DNA of 26,364 bases from a virus, in IMG/VR virus record IMGVR_UViG_3300031974_001096, positions 1 to 26,364 of that record, one strand, 5' to 3'. The translations under genes and the position numbers were made by a program. Shown here in pieces: positions 1-9,100 of this stretch. Positions within the stretch are counted from its first letter, which is position 1. The number at the start of each line of letters is the position of its first letter. The notes below the pieces were generated by a model that saw nothing but the letters and a program-made list of their open reading frames with translations, was not told where the DNA came from and did no database searches.

Positions 1-747
1 CACCTTCTCGGAGAACAGCATCATCATCTCTCTCTGATCCATGAAACGCTTCCGCGTGTCCATTTCACCCTTCACGTACCAGCGGTAGTCACCATTACCG
101 ATGTTGATCCATCCGATGTTCGTAGCCTGAGAACCGTTGACGTGGTACGTCTCCTTCGTGATGAGGAAGGGGTTGGTTCTCTTGGTCACGTCCGTCTCGT
201 AGAACTTGTTCGGCTGCTTGGTTCCCTGAGCGTGGATGTTACCAATTATGATGAACGTATCCGTAGCAGCGATTGCAGTCGTGGTGGTAGCTCCGTCAAG
301 ACGCTTAACAGTGACGGAAGGACCAGCGCCAGCCGAGGTAGCGACGTCGGCATCAGCCGTAACAGCGGTAACAACGTAACGGAATCCGTTGGAGTCCATG
401 ATCACGTCGTTGAGTCTGCACGGGATACCACCGTTGTCGAAGTAGTCACCACCAGTAGCATTGACTTCAGTAACCGTCAGGGCACCGTCATCAGCAAGCG
501 TTCCAGTGAACTTCCTGTGGAGACGACCCTCCTCCCAGTATTGGACTTCGTCCTGAACACCAGAAGAGCGGGTAGCACCCGTCAGTTCAAGGAAACCAGT
601 GATACCCTGGTCACCATAGGTTTTAATCAGCAAGTCCCTGTTGTCGGGCTTTGCGTACTTCATCAACTCCCCAAGGGAGATGTATTTATCTGGCGCCGAC
701 TTCAGAAGGTTGTTGACGTCAGTATGGTTTTGATTGGCAGTAGCCAT
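1..747 (-). CDS. Major capsid protein (partial, 3' end outside window)
   Basis: This is the N-terminal 249 residues of the likely major capsid protein, which builds the icosahedral head. The frame starts at the ATG at 747-745 (MATANQNHTDVNN...) and stays open to the window edge. The visible part reads as a phage capsid protein: an N-terminal helical arm, a segment 'GDQGITGFLELTGATRSSG' near residues 45-63, then a beta-rich stretch with conserved-looking 'YVVTAVTADADV' and a helical 'KRFMDQREMMMLFSEKV' at the edge. It follows the acidic scaffold-like gene after 27 bases, the usual scaffold-then-capsid order. Portal and terminase genes lie upstream on the same strand. I recognise no exact capsid family, so the call rests on position, length and texture. 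A decoration or other abundant head protein is the main alternative. Confidence 0.72.
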   Translation of the reverse strand, partial: MATANQNHTDVNNLLKSAPDKYISLGELMKYAKPDNRDLLIKTYGDQGITGFLELTGATRSSGVQDEVQYWEEGRLHRKFTGTLADDGALTVTEVNATGGDYFDNGGIPCRLNDVIMDSNGFRYVVTAVTADADVATSAGAGPSVTVKRLDGATTTTAIAATDTFIIIGNIHAQGTKQPNKFYETDVTKRTNPFLITKETYHVNGSQATNIGWINIGNGDYRWYVKGEMDTRKRFMDQREMMMLFSEKV

Positions 748-774
748 AGCTTATATGTTTTGTTGTTTTTGTTG

Positions 775-1839
775 TTAAAAAGACCAGGTCGAGTCACCAC
801 CAAGAGCTTCTCTAAGCTGCTTGGAAAGATTGTCTTCCTGTTGTTGCCCACCTTGATTCGGAGAAGGTATTCCGACGTTAGCTGCCTGATTCACAATGCC
901 TCTCTGACCGTCACTCATGCCCTGCTTATATACAGCTTGGACAATCTGTTCCATGTTGTCAATTACGGCCCTGTGAACATTCAGCTTGTCGTAGTCCCAA
1001 CTACCATCCCTTTGGACGTAGGGATCAAAGAACTCGTCAAGTCGAGCGTTCTTATCAATGAGTTCATCTCGGTAGTCGTCACTGAGTCCGAATGTGAAGC
1101 TATATCCGTTACCGAGATCAAACTCGACTCCGTCTAGAGCGTCAGTTTCAGCCTCCATGGCATCGTACCAATCCTCATCGAAAAAGTCCTCAAGATCTTC
1201 ATACTCTTCGTACTCAGGGGCGGCGTACCTCTCTCGAAGTTCGTTAATACCATCCCTAGCATTCTGAGCATCAATCTTAAGCTGCAGCTGCGAAACTTTC
1301 ACCTCCTCTTCTGAGTGCAGATCGGGATCGAGCTTGTATTTGTTATTCATCAAAGTGATAACCTCATCCTGAGACAGGTTGGGGTAGTCACTAGACAGCT
1401 GTACTTGTATTGCAGTAACGTCATCCATTTCGGAAGGGTTAAGCTGCTGATAAATGAACCAGTCTTGAGGGTCTCGCCCCGTCTCTTCGACGAAGTTTAC
1501 GATAGCCTCAACACGTTCGTCAAGCTCTGTTTGCTGCTGCTCTACTTCCAAGAGTTGATCCAAAGACTCCACCTCGTAACCAAGCCTTTCGCTCAAGTAA
1601 TCAAGGACCGCGCCTTCGACCTCTTCCTGGTCGTATTCTTCTATATATTCACTCTGAGTTTCCTCCGTTGAGGTCTCATAATCAAGATTCGCATCCTCGA
1701 CCATTTCGGTCTCGAATTGCTCCTCCATCGGTTGTTCCTCAGCCTGTTGAGCTGAAAGAACTTCACTTTCGTCTGCAAACGACCAGTTGCTCAGGTCTTC
1801 CCCTTGCGGCTGCTCGTTAGGATTAATTTCTTCTGACAT
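775..1839 (-). CDS. Putative capsid scaffolding protein
   Basis: A 354-residue, strongly acidic protein. Residues 1-95 are rich in Glu, Asp and Gln, residues 95-230 look helical, there is a Tyr/Asp/Glu-rich stretch near 215-240, and the C-terminus (about 310-354) is a Gln/Asn-rich linker followed by a short helix ending DSTWSF. Acidic, helical, low-complexity proteins just upstream of the capsid gene are typical phage scaffolds, which shape the procapsid and then leave or are cleaved. No catalytic triad of a prohead protease is visible. A TACATTTG box 15 bases upstream of the ATG could give this gene and the capsid gene their own strong transcript. Function is inferred from position and composition. 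Confidence 0.6.
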   Translation of the reverse strand: MSEEINPNEQPQGEDLSNWSFADESEVLSAQQAEEQPMEEQFETEMVEDANLDYETSTEETQSEYIEEYDQEEVEGAVLDYLSERLGYEVESLDQLLEVEQQQTELDERVEAIVNFVEETGRDPQDWFIYQQLNPSEMDDVTAIQVQLSSDYPNLSQDEVITLMNNKYKLDPDLHSEEEVKVSQLQLKIDAQNARDGINELRERYAAPEYEEYEDLEDFFDEDWYDAMEAETDALDGVEFDLGNGYSFTFGLSDDYRDELIDKNARLDEFFDPYVQRDGSWDYDKLNVHRAVIDNMEQIVQAVYKQGMSDGQRGIVNQAANVGIPSPNQGGQQQEDNLSKQLREALGGDSTWSF

Positions 1840-1854
1840 AAATTAAATTTTCCA

Positions 1855-1862
1855 CAAATGTA
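1855..1862 (-). promoter_or_regulatory. Bacteroidota-type -7 box upstream of scaffold and capsid genes
   Basis: On the minus strand this reads TACATTTG, matching the Bacteroidota -7 consensus TAnnTTTG. It lies 15 bases before the scaffold ATG at 1839, in the gap after the preceding gene. I see no clear TTTG -33 box at the usual distance, so this could be a phage-specific or chance match. Confidence 0.4.
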
Positions 1863-1870
1863 AACACAAA

Positions 1871-2125
1871 TTACTTACGGTATTTTACCGTCTTTTTCTT
1901 CTTCCACCTACTAACTCTACCCTTCTCGCGCTTTTCTTTTCTCCCCACAGCCTTTTCTGCTGGAGTAAGTTCTGAAGCCGTCGTGGGGGTGTCTTTACTA
2001 ATTCTTTTAGTAGGCCTAAAACTTCTGTCACCTTTGGAGTAATCCTTGTCTCCAGACAGGGTTCTCCACTCCTCCTTAAACCACCTTCTCAAGGCGGCTC
2101 CTTTTTCAGTTTTTCTTACCGCCAC
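1871..2125 (-). CDS. Small basic protein with DUF5872-like domain
   Basis: About 84 residues, rich in Lys and Arg, with the core 'KGAALRRWFKEEWRTLSG' followed by 'FRPTKRISKDTPTTASELTP' and a basic tail ending TVKYRK. From memory this matches the DUF5872 pattern seen in many phages and some large viruses: LRRWFKEKW, then CRPSKR-type, then TPxT. The function is unknown. The start is uncertain. The frame stays open to an ATG at 2170, but that start would lie deep inside the upstream gene in another frame, so I take the GTG at 2125-2123. The frame overlaps the end of the upstream gene and sits in the +1 frame relative to it. One base fewer in an A5 run would join the two into a single two-domain protein. 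Confidence 0.6.
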   Translation of the reverse strand: MAVRKTEKGAALRRWFKEEWRTLSGDKDYSKGDRSFRPTKRISKDTPTTASELTPAEKAVGRKEKREKGRVSRWKKKKTVKYRK

Positions 2126-2273
2126 TCCCCCAGTTTTTAGCACCAACTTTCCTGCACTTGGCAAGCGCACCAGAGGCGTAAGCCGAAGGCCACACCTTAT
2201 ACCGAGACTTCACCTTGCTATAGCAAGCGTCTTTTACGGCCCCTCCTTTCTTATACTTCTTTACGGGCTTCAT
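2106..2273 (-). CDS. 55-residue protein: KxGG tag plus 'KDACYSKVKSRYKVWPSAYASG' type domain
   Basis: Starts at the ATG at 2273-2271, which overlaps the stop of the upstream gene as ATGA. The protein begins MKPVKKYKKGGAVKDA. The rest contains 'YSKVKSRYKVWPSAYASGAL', then a CRKVGAKNWG motif, and ends SGGKKN. This core (two Cys, a WPSAYASGAL segment, a terminal NWG) is one I recall as recurrent in small proteins of marine phages and nucleocytoplasmic viruses, with unknown function. The N-terminal YKKGGAV belongs to a motif shared with several other small proteins in this window. The stop falls just after an A5 run, and the downstream DUF5872-like domain follows in the +1 frame. The two may have been, or may be expressed as, one protein. 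Confidence 0.65.
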   Translation of the reverse strand: MKPVKKYKKGGAVKDACYSKVKSRYKVWPSAYASGALAKCRKVGAKNWGSGGKKN

Positions 2274-2677
2274 ACTTCGTCAGCTGGTATCCACCCCGCT
2301 GCGTCAGCTTCGGCTTCAGTAAGCTGCTCAGAAGAAGAAGGGATGAGAGCAGCAAACGGTACGGTGCCGCCCCTGTTAGCGTCTATGTACGCCACCAGCT
2401 GATCCTTCTCCGCCTGTGGCACTTCTGGCATAAGGGCGATAAGGTTAGTTAGGTCCACGTCGTTGTGGACAGGAATCTGTTCTGTTGTTTCACCTATGAT
2501 TGCCACCTGGTCGGTGGTGGGGTGGGTGATCGTGCCGTAATAGAACCTAGTTACGTCACTACCAGACTTCACTGAGTCGGGACGTACAAGGCTCCACACT
2601 TCGGCGTTAATTGCTTCGGCGCGTTCTGCGGAAGTCATGCCCGTTACGGGCTCTACGGGGAGATATACTGTTGCCAT
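2270..2677 (-). CDS. Hypothetical phage protein, 135 residues
   Basis: An acidic protein starting MATVYLPVEPVTGMTSAERA. It is locked into the operon by overlaps at both ends: TAATG with the lectin-module gene upstream and ATGA with the small basic gene downstream. The C-terminal half has an amphipathic helix 'PEVPQAEKDQLVAYIDAN' and ends 'TEAEADAAGWIPADEV'. No membrane segment, signal peptide or catalytic motif is visible. Its position right after a fibre or adhesin gene suggests a virion accessory protein or an assembly factor for that fibre. I do not recognise the family. Confidence 0.75.
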   Translation of the reverse strand: MATVYLPVEPVTGMTSAERAEAINAEVWSLVRPDSVKSGSDVTRFYYGTITHPTTDQVAIIGETTEQIPVHNDVDLTNLIALMPEVPQAEKDQLVAYIDANRGGTVPFAALIPSSSEQLTEAEADAAGWIPADEV

Positions 2678-5181
2678 TATTGGTGAATGCTAAAGTACGA
2701 GTTTATATTGTTTTCTATTGAAGACTGATCGCCTGTGTAATCGGAGTCCCAAAGTATATATTCTTGGAAGTGATAATTAGAAATATCACCAACTCTTCTG
2801 TTTGTTAAGTATGTAGGTGTGTAAGTGGTAACGGTACTCGTTGTTGTTCCTGACTCTTGAGCGTTATTGCTTGAAACAAAAATTTCCAAGTTTGTTGCGT
2901 CTGCTGATATAAACTTGGAAACCTGACAATCTTGAGCTGGGTTAGTTACGCTATTACCATTAGCCGTACTAAAGGTAAAGTTGCCACCGCCTATAACGGA
3001 AAATGAATCGTTGCCAATATCATTTCTAAGGTATGGGAGAGGTAAAGAACTCCAGGCATAAGTGCCTCCAATTTTGTTAGCTTTTACAGCAAATACAGAC
3101 TGAATTGTATACGGTTGCGTTACAGAAACACCAGACAACGTAAATCCTACTCCAGAAGTGTTAATAGATTCGTTGTCTATAGCTGGCTTTCCGTTTATTT
3201 CGTTAATAGAGCTCCCGTCATATATCTGAGGCTGAAGGCTCTGTGTGGTCATCACTGCGTGATTCCCGTTAGTGCTTTGGTCCATCCACTGCACCACCCT
3301 TCCGTTTGCTACCCCGCAAAAGTCTATTATGGCTTGAGTGTCGAGATCTCCGTTACTGTCAAATCCAATATTGATCTCCGCATTATCAGAATCACGCCTG
3401 ATGCGCATAGCGATAACCGCCTTGTCTGAAAGCCGCCTAACGGAATAGGCTGCAGCAGCCCCAGAGTAGTCTGCTAGGAGTCCAGTGGTAGGAGCTTCAG
3501 TAGGCTGATGTATTAGGTACTCTGAGTTAATGTTAGACTCGATGCTGGCGATGTTGCCCGCGCTGCGCTGGTTGCTTGACCACACAACAATTTCTTGTAC
3601 AGTATGGGCAGCAGGGCTATTGTTTGAGCCGCCCGCAAGAATTTGCATTGATGTTCCAGCAGTGTAGCTCGTAGCAGTAGCGCTAACTGTTTCACTTTGA
3701 TTGATACGCCCAACAATGTTGCCACTACCAGCAGCGTCATAAACTGCTGTGTACAATGCTTGCGCCGCTGGAGCTGTTCCAACATCCGCATAACTGCCAC
3801 CAAAAATCCTGAAAGTCCTACCTGAAAAATATACAGCAGGCTTCAGGATTCCACTAACGCTACCCAAGATGTATTGCGTGCTTTCATTGTTGTGCGTGAA
3901 TACACTTGTTGCAGTGAAACCGTCACTAATACTATAAGACCCTGAAAAATATCCAGTTCCATTAGGGTATAAAGCAGGCTTCCCGTTCTCAGTTATTACC
4001 GCCGTGCCGTTGTAAATCTGCGGCTGATTGCCTGCCGTGCTTTGCGTAGCGTGGTTACCGTTAGTACTTTGATCCATCCACTCCACTACGTACCCGTTCG
4101 CTGTAGTGCAGAAATCAGATATGGCGGTAGTGTCTAAGCTGCCGTCAGCGTTAAAACCTATATTGATCTCCGCATTATCAGAGTCTCGCCTGATACGCAT
4201 GGCGACAACCGCCTTGTCTGAAAGGCGTCTCACAGAATATGCAGCAGCAGCACCAGAGTAGTCTGCCAAGAGGCCAGATTCTGGAGTGGTGGTAGGCTGG
4301 TATATTAGGTACTCAGAATTGATGTTGTCTTCTATTGCAGTTCGGTTGGTGCTTTGGTCAGAAGCCCACACCAAAACTTCGTGAATCGTTCCGCTGAAAA
4401 GTGGTGCGCCAGATGAACCCGCGCCGAGCTTTAAAGTGCTGTCTGTAGTGTTTAGCGTTCTACTTGATGCCGCTCCAGCCGTTGCCGCCGACCCGTCTAT
4501 AAACATGCTCGAATCGGTCACATTGGTTCCGCTCCACAAGGCCGTAGTTAGAAGGTGTTGAGTGTTGGCCGTTGTCCCGCTGAAACTTTGGTAACCACTT
4601 CCAACACGAATCCACGGTTCAAAGGTATGTTGCCACGCTTCACCCGCACCACCGCCGCCGTAGCTCATTACAGTGCTTTCCGTATTTCCGCTGATGTTGT
4701 CACATTCTGCAACTATGAAATTGGTTCGGTCTCCCGTGCCGCTAATCCCAATATTAGCAGAGCTGAACATACTGCTATTATTTGTAGCCAAGAATGACAA
4801 TCCTGGATTTCCGTTTATAGTAATGACCGACGTGCTGTTATAAATGAGAGGCTGAAACGATGCCGTGCTTTGCGTGACATGGTTTGCGTTAGATGACTGA
4901 TCATACCAGGTGACCACCCGACCGACTGTACCGTTACAGAACGTAGCCAGTGTAGCCAGATCGAGCTCACCGTTGCTGTCAAAGCCAATGTCTGACTCTT
5001 GGTTACCACCTTCCTCTCGAACCCTGATGGCAGGACCAGAGTACGAAGCAGACAGCTTTCTCAAAGAATATGCTGCCGCAGCCCCACCATAGTCATCTAT
5101 AAGGAACCCAGACAGCCCATCGCCTCCGCCAACTAGGATCGCGTAGTTTGATCCATTAAGTCCGAGTCCGCTTCCAATCAT
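2677..5181 (-). CDS. Large virion adhesin with three tandem arabinofuranosidase-type lectin modules
   Basis: An 834-residue protein made of three related modules of about 264 residues (roughly 27-300, 303-566 and 567-834). Each begins 'DYxGAAAAYSxRxLS', continues with 'IRxRxxxxxxxxDIGF/NIGF', 'LDxxxxxxFC', then 'WxDQSxNxNHxxQ' and 'PxIYN/D'. This is the pattern I associate with the ArabFuran-catal (alpha-L-arabinofuranosidase B catalytic-like, concanavalin-type) fold found in surface proteins of Bacteroidota and their phages. The second half of each module resembles a LamG-like jelly roll and ends in SIExNINS-type sequence. The likely role is glycan binding or cleavage by a tail fibre or head decoration. 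Modules two and three are almost identical at their starts, also in DNA, suggesting recent duplication. The start ATG overlaps the upstream stop (ATGA). Catalytic activity cannot be judged. Confidence 0.75.
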   Translation of the reverse strand: MIGSGLGLNGSNYAILVGGGDGLSGFLIDDYGGAAAAYSLRKLSASYSGPAIRVREEGGNQESDIGFDSNGELDLATLATFCNGTVGRVVTWYDQSSNANHVTQSTASFQPLIYNSTSVITINGNPGLSFLATNNSSMFSSANIGISGTGDRTNFIVAECDNISGNTESTVMSYGGGGAGEAWQHTFEPWIRVGSGYQSFSGTTANTQHLLTTALWSGTNVTDSSMFIDGSAATAGAASSRTLNTTDSTLKLGAGSSGAPLFSGTIHEVLVWASDQSTNRTAIEDNINSEYLIYQPTTTPESGLLADYSGAAAAYSVRRLSDKAVVAMRIRRDSDNAEINIGFNADGSLDTTAISDFCTTANGYVVEWMDQSTNGNHATQSTAGNQPQIYNGTAVITENGKPALYPNGTGYFSGSYSISDGFTATSVFTHNNESTQYILGSVSGILKPAVYFSGRTFRIFGGSYADVGTAPAAQALYTAVYDAAGSGNIVGRINQSETVSATATSYTAGTSMQILAGGSNNSPAAHTVQEIVVWSSNQRSAGNIASIESNINSEYLIHQPTEAPTTGLLADYSGAAAAYSVRRLSDKAVIAMRIRRDSDNAEINIGFDSNGDLDTQAIIDFCGVANGRVVQWMDQSTNGNHAVMTTQSLQPQIYDGSSINEINGKPAIDNESINTSGVGFTLSGVSVTQPYTIQSVFAVKANKIGGTYAWSSLPLPYLRNDIGNDSFSVIGGGNFTFSTANGNSVTNPAQDCQVSKFISADATNLEIFVSSNNAQESGTTTSTVTTYTPTYLTNRRVGDISNYHFQEYILWDSDYTGDQSSIENNINSYFSIHQ

Positions 5182-5363
5182 GAGTGACTAGCTATTTTGA
5201 ATTGTGCTTTTGCGACAGCCCCAGGGTGCGGCTTGTAGTCCCCCTCCATCAAGTAGTACCTACCAGATTCTTCCATCCAGTGATACCCTTTCGGTGGGTC
5301 TATACCAACCTTTTTGTTGAGCACCTTAAGCTTACCGCCTTTCTGGTACTTAACAGCCTTCAT
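5178..5363 (-). CDS. Small basic KxGG-motif protein, 61 residues
   Basis: Begins MKAVKYQKGGKLKVLNKK, so it carries the YxKGGKL variant of the N-terminal motif found in other small proteins here. The remainder, 'PPKGYHWMEESGRYYLMEGD' followed by a His/Pro/Ala segment, looks like a small folded aromatic-rich domain. The gene overlaps both neighbours by ATGA: its ATG with the stop of the 86-residue gene upstream, and its stop with the ATG of the lectin-module gene. I do not recognise a function. Placement among fibre genes suggests a virion component or DNA-binding head protein. Confidence 0.7.
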   Translation of the reverse strand: MKAVKYQKGGKLKVLNKKVGIDPPKGYHWMEESGRYYLMEGDYKPHPGAVAKAQFKIASHS

Positions 5364-5620
5364 GCCATATATGCGATGACTGCCCCAGCACCCAGCGTTA
5401 TACTATTCCAGCTACCATACACGGTGACTCCAGTAGGGATCGATTGAGTGGCCATGTTAGGGAATCTGTCCGTGTCTGAGGATGCGGTGGTCATGGTTGT
5501 GCTGTCAGCAAGTACCGTGACAGCCACGAAATTGTACCCATCGGTAGGGGTTGTGGCGTCAGTGGTGGTTATGACCTTGTACCCGTGCTGCCCAAAGGCT
5601 GTAAGGTTCGTATTCTTCAT
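5360..5620 (-). CDS. Small beta-rich virion-type protein, 86 residues
   Basis: A Thr/Ala-rich protein beginning MKNTNLTAFGQHGYKVITTT, with 'GYNFVAVTVLADSTTMTTAS' in the middle and 'SIPTGVTVYGSWNSITLGAG' near the C-terminus, ending VIAYMA. The alternating hydrophobic pattern and absence of charge clusters suggest a small beta-sandwich. Similar small proteins occur in marine phages next to fibre genes, in my recollection, often annotated as hypothetical structural proteins. It overlaps the downstream gene (ATGA) and the upstream coiled-coil gene, so it is part of the same transcript. The function is inferred only as virion-associated. Confidence 0.7.
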   Translation of the reverse strand: MKNTNLTAFGQHGYKVITTTDATTPTDGYNFVAVTVLADSTTMTTASSDTDRFPNMATQSIPTGVTVYGSWNSITLGAGAVIAYMA

Positions 5621-5826
5621 GTTACTTTGTTTTTAGCCAATAAGAGCTTGATTTCTTGTATGTCCTGTAAGAGCGTCTTGACGTCCTTTTTAAAGTCGCT
5701 ATTGTCGTTCTCCAAACCTTCTACCCTAGCCACGAGGCGGGCATAATCCATTTGATGTTTTATCCAGACCCCAACAAGCGATCCAGCAACAAGCAAAAAT
5801 TCAAAATGTGTTATGTTCTCAGGCAT
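5617..5826 (-). CDS. Membrane-anchored coiled-coil protein, holin-like candidate
   Basis: 69 residues if started at the ATG at 5826-5824, which forms a TGATG overlap with the upstream stop. An in-frame ATG four codons earlier (5838) is also possible. Residues 8-22 (FEFLLVAGSLVGVWI) form one hydrophobic segment. Residues 28-64 are a charged amphipathic helix with heptad-like Leu/Ile/Val spacing (ARLVARVEGLENDNSDFKKD, then VKTLLQDIQEIKLLL). One membrane helix plus a coiled coil is common for small phage holin or spanin-like proteins and for XhlA-type accessory proteins, which show the reverse order. The endolysin gene is far away (about 21 kb), so lysis is only a guess. A virion membrane-contact protein is an alternative. 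Confidence 0.6.
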   Translation of the reverse strand: MPENITHFEFLLVAGSLVGVWIKHQMDYARLVARVEGLENDNSDFKKDVKTLLQDIQEIKLLLAKNKVT

Positions 5827-6119
5827 CAGCAGTTCCATTTCCTCAGTGCAAGCGCCTTACGTGTCGGCTTGCCATTGGGCTTTCTCATAGGCCCTTTGAC
5901 ACCGCTCATTCTGGCGCAGAAGCTTTTTCTCCTCTTGGCTGCTTTGCTACCTTTCTTCAGCTTGGAAGGCTTGGTAGTGACTGCCATTTTAAGATTACTC
6001 CCCGTTTCTCTGTTGTATTTATCAACACCAGCCTGAGTCAAACCACCCTTGGGGTCTTTGTGCTTCCCCATTTTCAGTGAGACTCTTCCTCCTTTTTTGT
6101 AGGATTTACAGGCTTTCAT
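5826..6119 (-). CDS. DUF6321-like basic protein with KxGG tag
   Basis: 97 residues, very basic. It starts MKACKSYKKGGRVSLKMGKH, again with the YKKGGRV motif. It then shows 'GGLTQAGVDKYNRETGSNLK', a Lys-rich linker, and 'KRRKSFCARMSGVKGPM', ending ALRKWNC. The GGLT...KYNRETGSNLK, RRKSFCARMSG and ALRKWxC elements match what I remember as DUF6321, a small domain widespread in aquatic phages. The function is unknown, and a nucleic-acid-binding or head-internal protein is plausible given the charge. The ATG sits four bases after a TATATTTG box, so the message may be leaderless. The stop overlaps the next start (TGATG). Confidence 0.72.
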   Translation of the reverse strand: MKACKSYKKGGRVSLKMGKHKDPKGGLTQAGVDKYNRETGSNLKMAVTTKPSKLKKGSKAAKRRKSFCARMSGVKGPMRKPNGKPTRKALALRKWNC

Positions 6120-6123
6120 GTTA

Positions 6124-6131
6124 CAAATATA
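6124..6131 (-). promoter_or_regulatory. TATATTTG -7 box four bases before an ATG
   Basis: The minus strand reads TATATTTG, then TAAC, then the ATG at 6119. A -7 box here would place the transcription start at or next to the start codon. The same box-N4-ATG arrangement recurs at 19640, 24100 and 24165. Confidence 0.5.
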
Positions 6132-6161
6132 AACTACAATATAATTGGGTTTTTTGTTACA

Positions 6162-9100
6162 TCAAAGCTCGATCCAGTCTGGTGATGGGTCTATGAATAT
6201 AGTGCTGCTACCCAATCCATAACCTATAACCCTTACAAAGTCTCCAGTGCCGCTTGGTGCGGTAGAGGTTAGAACACCTTCTGCAGAAGCGCTTATGTAA
6301 AGAATGTCTCCTGCACTAAATGAAGACCAAAGGTTGGAGGTGTATATACCATAAATCAGAAGGCCATCAGATGTAGGACTCGTTCCAAGAGCAATACCGA
6401 ACAGACCTCTTGTATCTGTTTCAGTATTTGCGTCAGTAGGCTCCCATCCAGTAGAAGCATACACGTAAGTTTTTCCAGTTTGAAGTGTTCCGCTACCAAA
6501 CTTCACAATAGTACCCTCGTAACCCTGACTGTAAGACGATCCTTCAGTCTTGAAGTCAAGCTGCTGACCAATTAGATGGTTGTTTTCTATAGTCGGCTTG
6601 TTGGTTAGGTCGTTGTAATCATTAGACGTAGCAACCGCACCGAGAGTGGTAGGTGTGGCGACCCCGCTTGCGTTACCCACCCAGGCCTGACCGTTAGGTA
6701 TGTTCGGGACATCGTTGGTTCTCCCAACACCAGTAACCTTGATGGTTCCGTTGGTGTCGTGAGCCTGCATCACTATACCCAGGTTTTGAATCAGGCCTGT
6801 ACCCGTTGGCTTAGTAGCGGTAACGCCACCTGCAACAGTATCGCTGACATAGACCACGTCACCCTCAGAGAACGACGCTGTAGGGAGCGCAATGCCATTT
6901 GCCTTTCCATTAACCACGGCTAGGCCTTCAGCTCCGATTGCGATGTCATCATACAGCACCCCAATTGCGGGCATAGTAGAAGCCGAGTTTGCTTGAGCAA
7001 GACTGACTTGAGCAACGTTAGAGTTTTGGGCCGCACTGATGTAAACCACATCTCCTCTCGACATTGCAGAAGCAGTGTTATTATACACTCTTACATAAGA
7101 GTGATCTAGGTACACATTTACCCACTCCGAACTGGCAATATCGTATTCTAGAATCTGCTTGTCTGCAACCCCTGTTATTGAAACGTCAGACAGGCCTCCG
7201 ATCGGACCTGTAGCTCCTGTTGGGCCTGTAGGCCCTTCAAGACCAAAAGAGGGGTCTATGGTTACTGACACAGGTCCAGTAGGTATAGTCGAAACACCCC
7301 CGTCATGACCCAAAGAAACATTGTCTAAGGCCAAAAAGTTACCCGTGTACGAAGCCCCGCTAAAGCTATAGACTACCCTTCCAGAGTTTGTTGATATGCT
7401 TACAGAACCCTTTCTGATGTTTGATATCAGGGTTGCTATGTCTGATATACTTCCAGTTACTGCGTCTGTTGCACCGTAGTCAAGACTTAGAGTCTCGCTT
7501 ATGTATATATCCGTTACCTGGTTTGGAGTAGATGAATTCGCAAGGATCTCACCGTCGTTCAGGCTGGTCGGAACAGATCCAGTAACCCCGAAAGACAGCA
7601 TGTTTGTAGAGACTATTCCTTCGAGGAGTAGGTTTGGAGTAACACAAATTAAGGCCTCTACTTCACCTGTACCACCGCCACCATCAAGGTTTAGGGTGTT
7701 GTCAGAAGGACCAGAAATAAGCAAGCATCCACTAATAACGACAACCTGAGACGAATTGTCTGCTATAAGAGTAGAATAAGTGAATGTGGCTATTTCTGAC
7801 GCCCCAAGAGAGTCAAAAACCTCATAGCTTACAACACCTCCAGTGTTAAGATTGGAAACCCCTTGCAAGAACTGAAGTTCTTCACTGGTGAAAGTGTTAT
7901 ACGGGAACGCTATGGTCTCTATTACATTTGGGTTTACAGCGCTTAAGTTAGAAGGTGTCCCCCCGTAAAAGTTGAACTTATTCTCTACCCCGTAGGTTCC
8001 GTTCTTAATATCAAAACACAAAGTCCCCGACGGAGTTGGTCCGTCAGGACCTGTGGGTCCAGTAGCTCCAGTGCAGCAGGGGCCTGTGGGGCCTGTGGGG
8101 CCTGTGGGGCCAACGCCTCCAGTAGCGTCAGGATCGTCACAACATAGGTAGTAACAAATTACAAAGTTCGTTCCTAGGTTTTGAGGCCAAGCGTGAGTGC
8201 TATCTGTGCCACCTATGTATGTTGTAGGAACTTGATATACGTCAACACCATCTTGGGTTTGAAGCGTGTTTGAAGGAAGAGGTCCGTTTATAGTATCTGC
8301 ATCAATAGAGAACCACTCCACCCCGTAACTACCGTCAGCCCAAACCCCAGAAATAGATATGTTTATGGAAAATCCAGTCGGAAGTCCATTTACAGCAAGC
8401 TGTAACATATCGTTTGTTATGCCTCCAGACCCTATTAGCAGGTAATCAGTATCTATTACATCATAAGTATTTGGCCCCCAGAACCAGTTGTTTTGGAAAG
8501 GCTCGTATCCAGCAACAGGATATCCAAGGTTGTTAAGTTGACTCCTAAGGAAGTAGTACTGCTCACAAATGCCCCCAAACCCTCCACCTGGAGGCCCAGT
8601 AGCGCCAGGGTTTCCGCCTCCATAACCTCCGTCTGGACCGCCGCCATTTGATCCACCACCTATAGCAGGCGTAATACAAATTTTGTAGTAAGAGTCACAA
8701 TCAGCAGATGCCGTTGCGCCAGGCATAGATGTTGTTGATCCGCCCTCAATAGGTCCAACAAAGTAAAGGTTCGGGAATTTAAAAAATCCACCTGCATCAC
8801 CAGTTGCCCCAGCTGTAGTGGTGTAACTCGCGCCAGAGTATACCCATGCCCATCCGTCACCATTGCAGTCTACAGCGGTTATATATCCAGCACCCCCACC
8901 GATGGTGATAATCTCTACTATTTCAGCCGTAGAGTCTTCTTCCGTAGCTGACCCAGGATCTGGGTAAAAGTTTTGGTAGTGAATCCCGTTTAGGGCTATT
9001 ACAGAAACGTCATCAGGACCAAAGGGTGTAGTCGTTCCCTCAAGACCAACTATACCAAAAGCAGCAGCTCCGTCTCCTGCTATAGCGGTCCATATATCCT

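Noticed and set aside
142-1137. 331-residue plus-strand frame opposite the capsid and scaffold genes
   Set aside because: It lies across two minus-strand genes with clear protein texture, and its translation is rich in Val/Ser without domains, a shadow.
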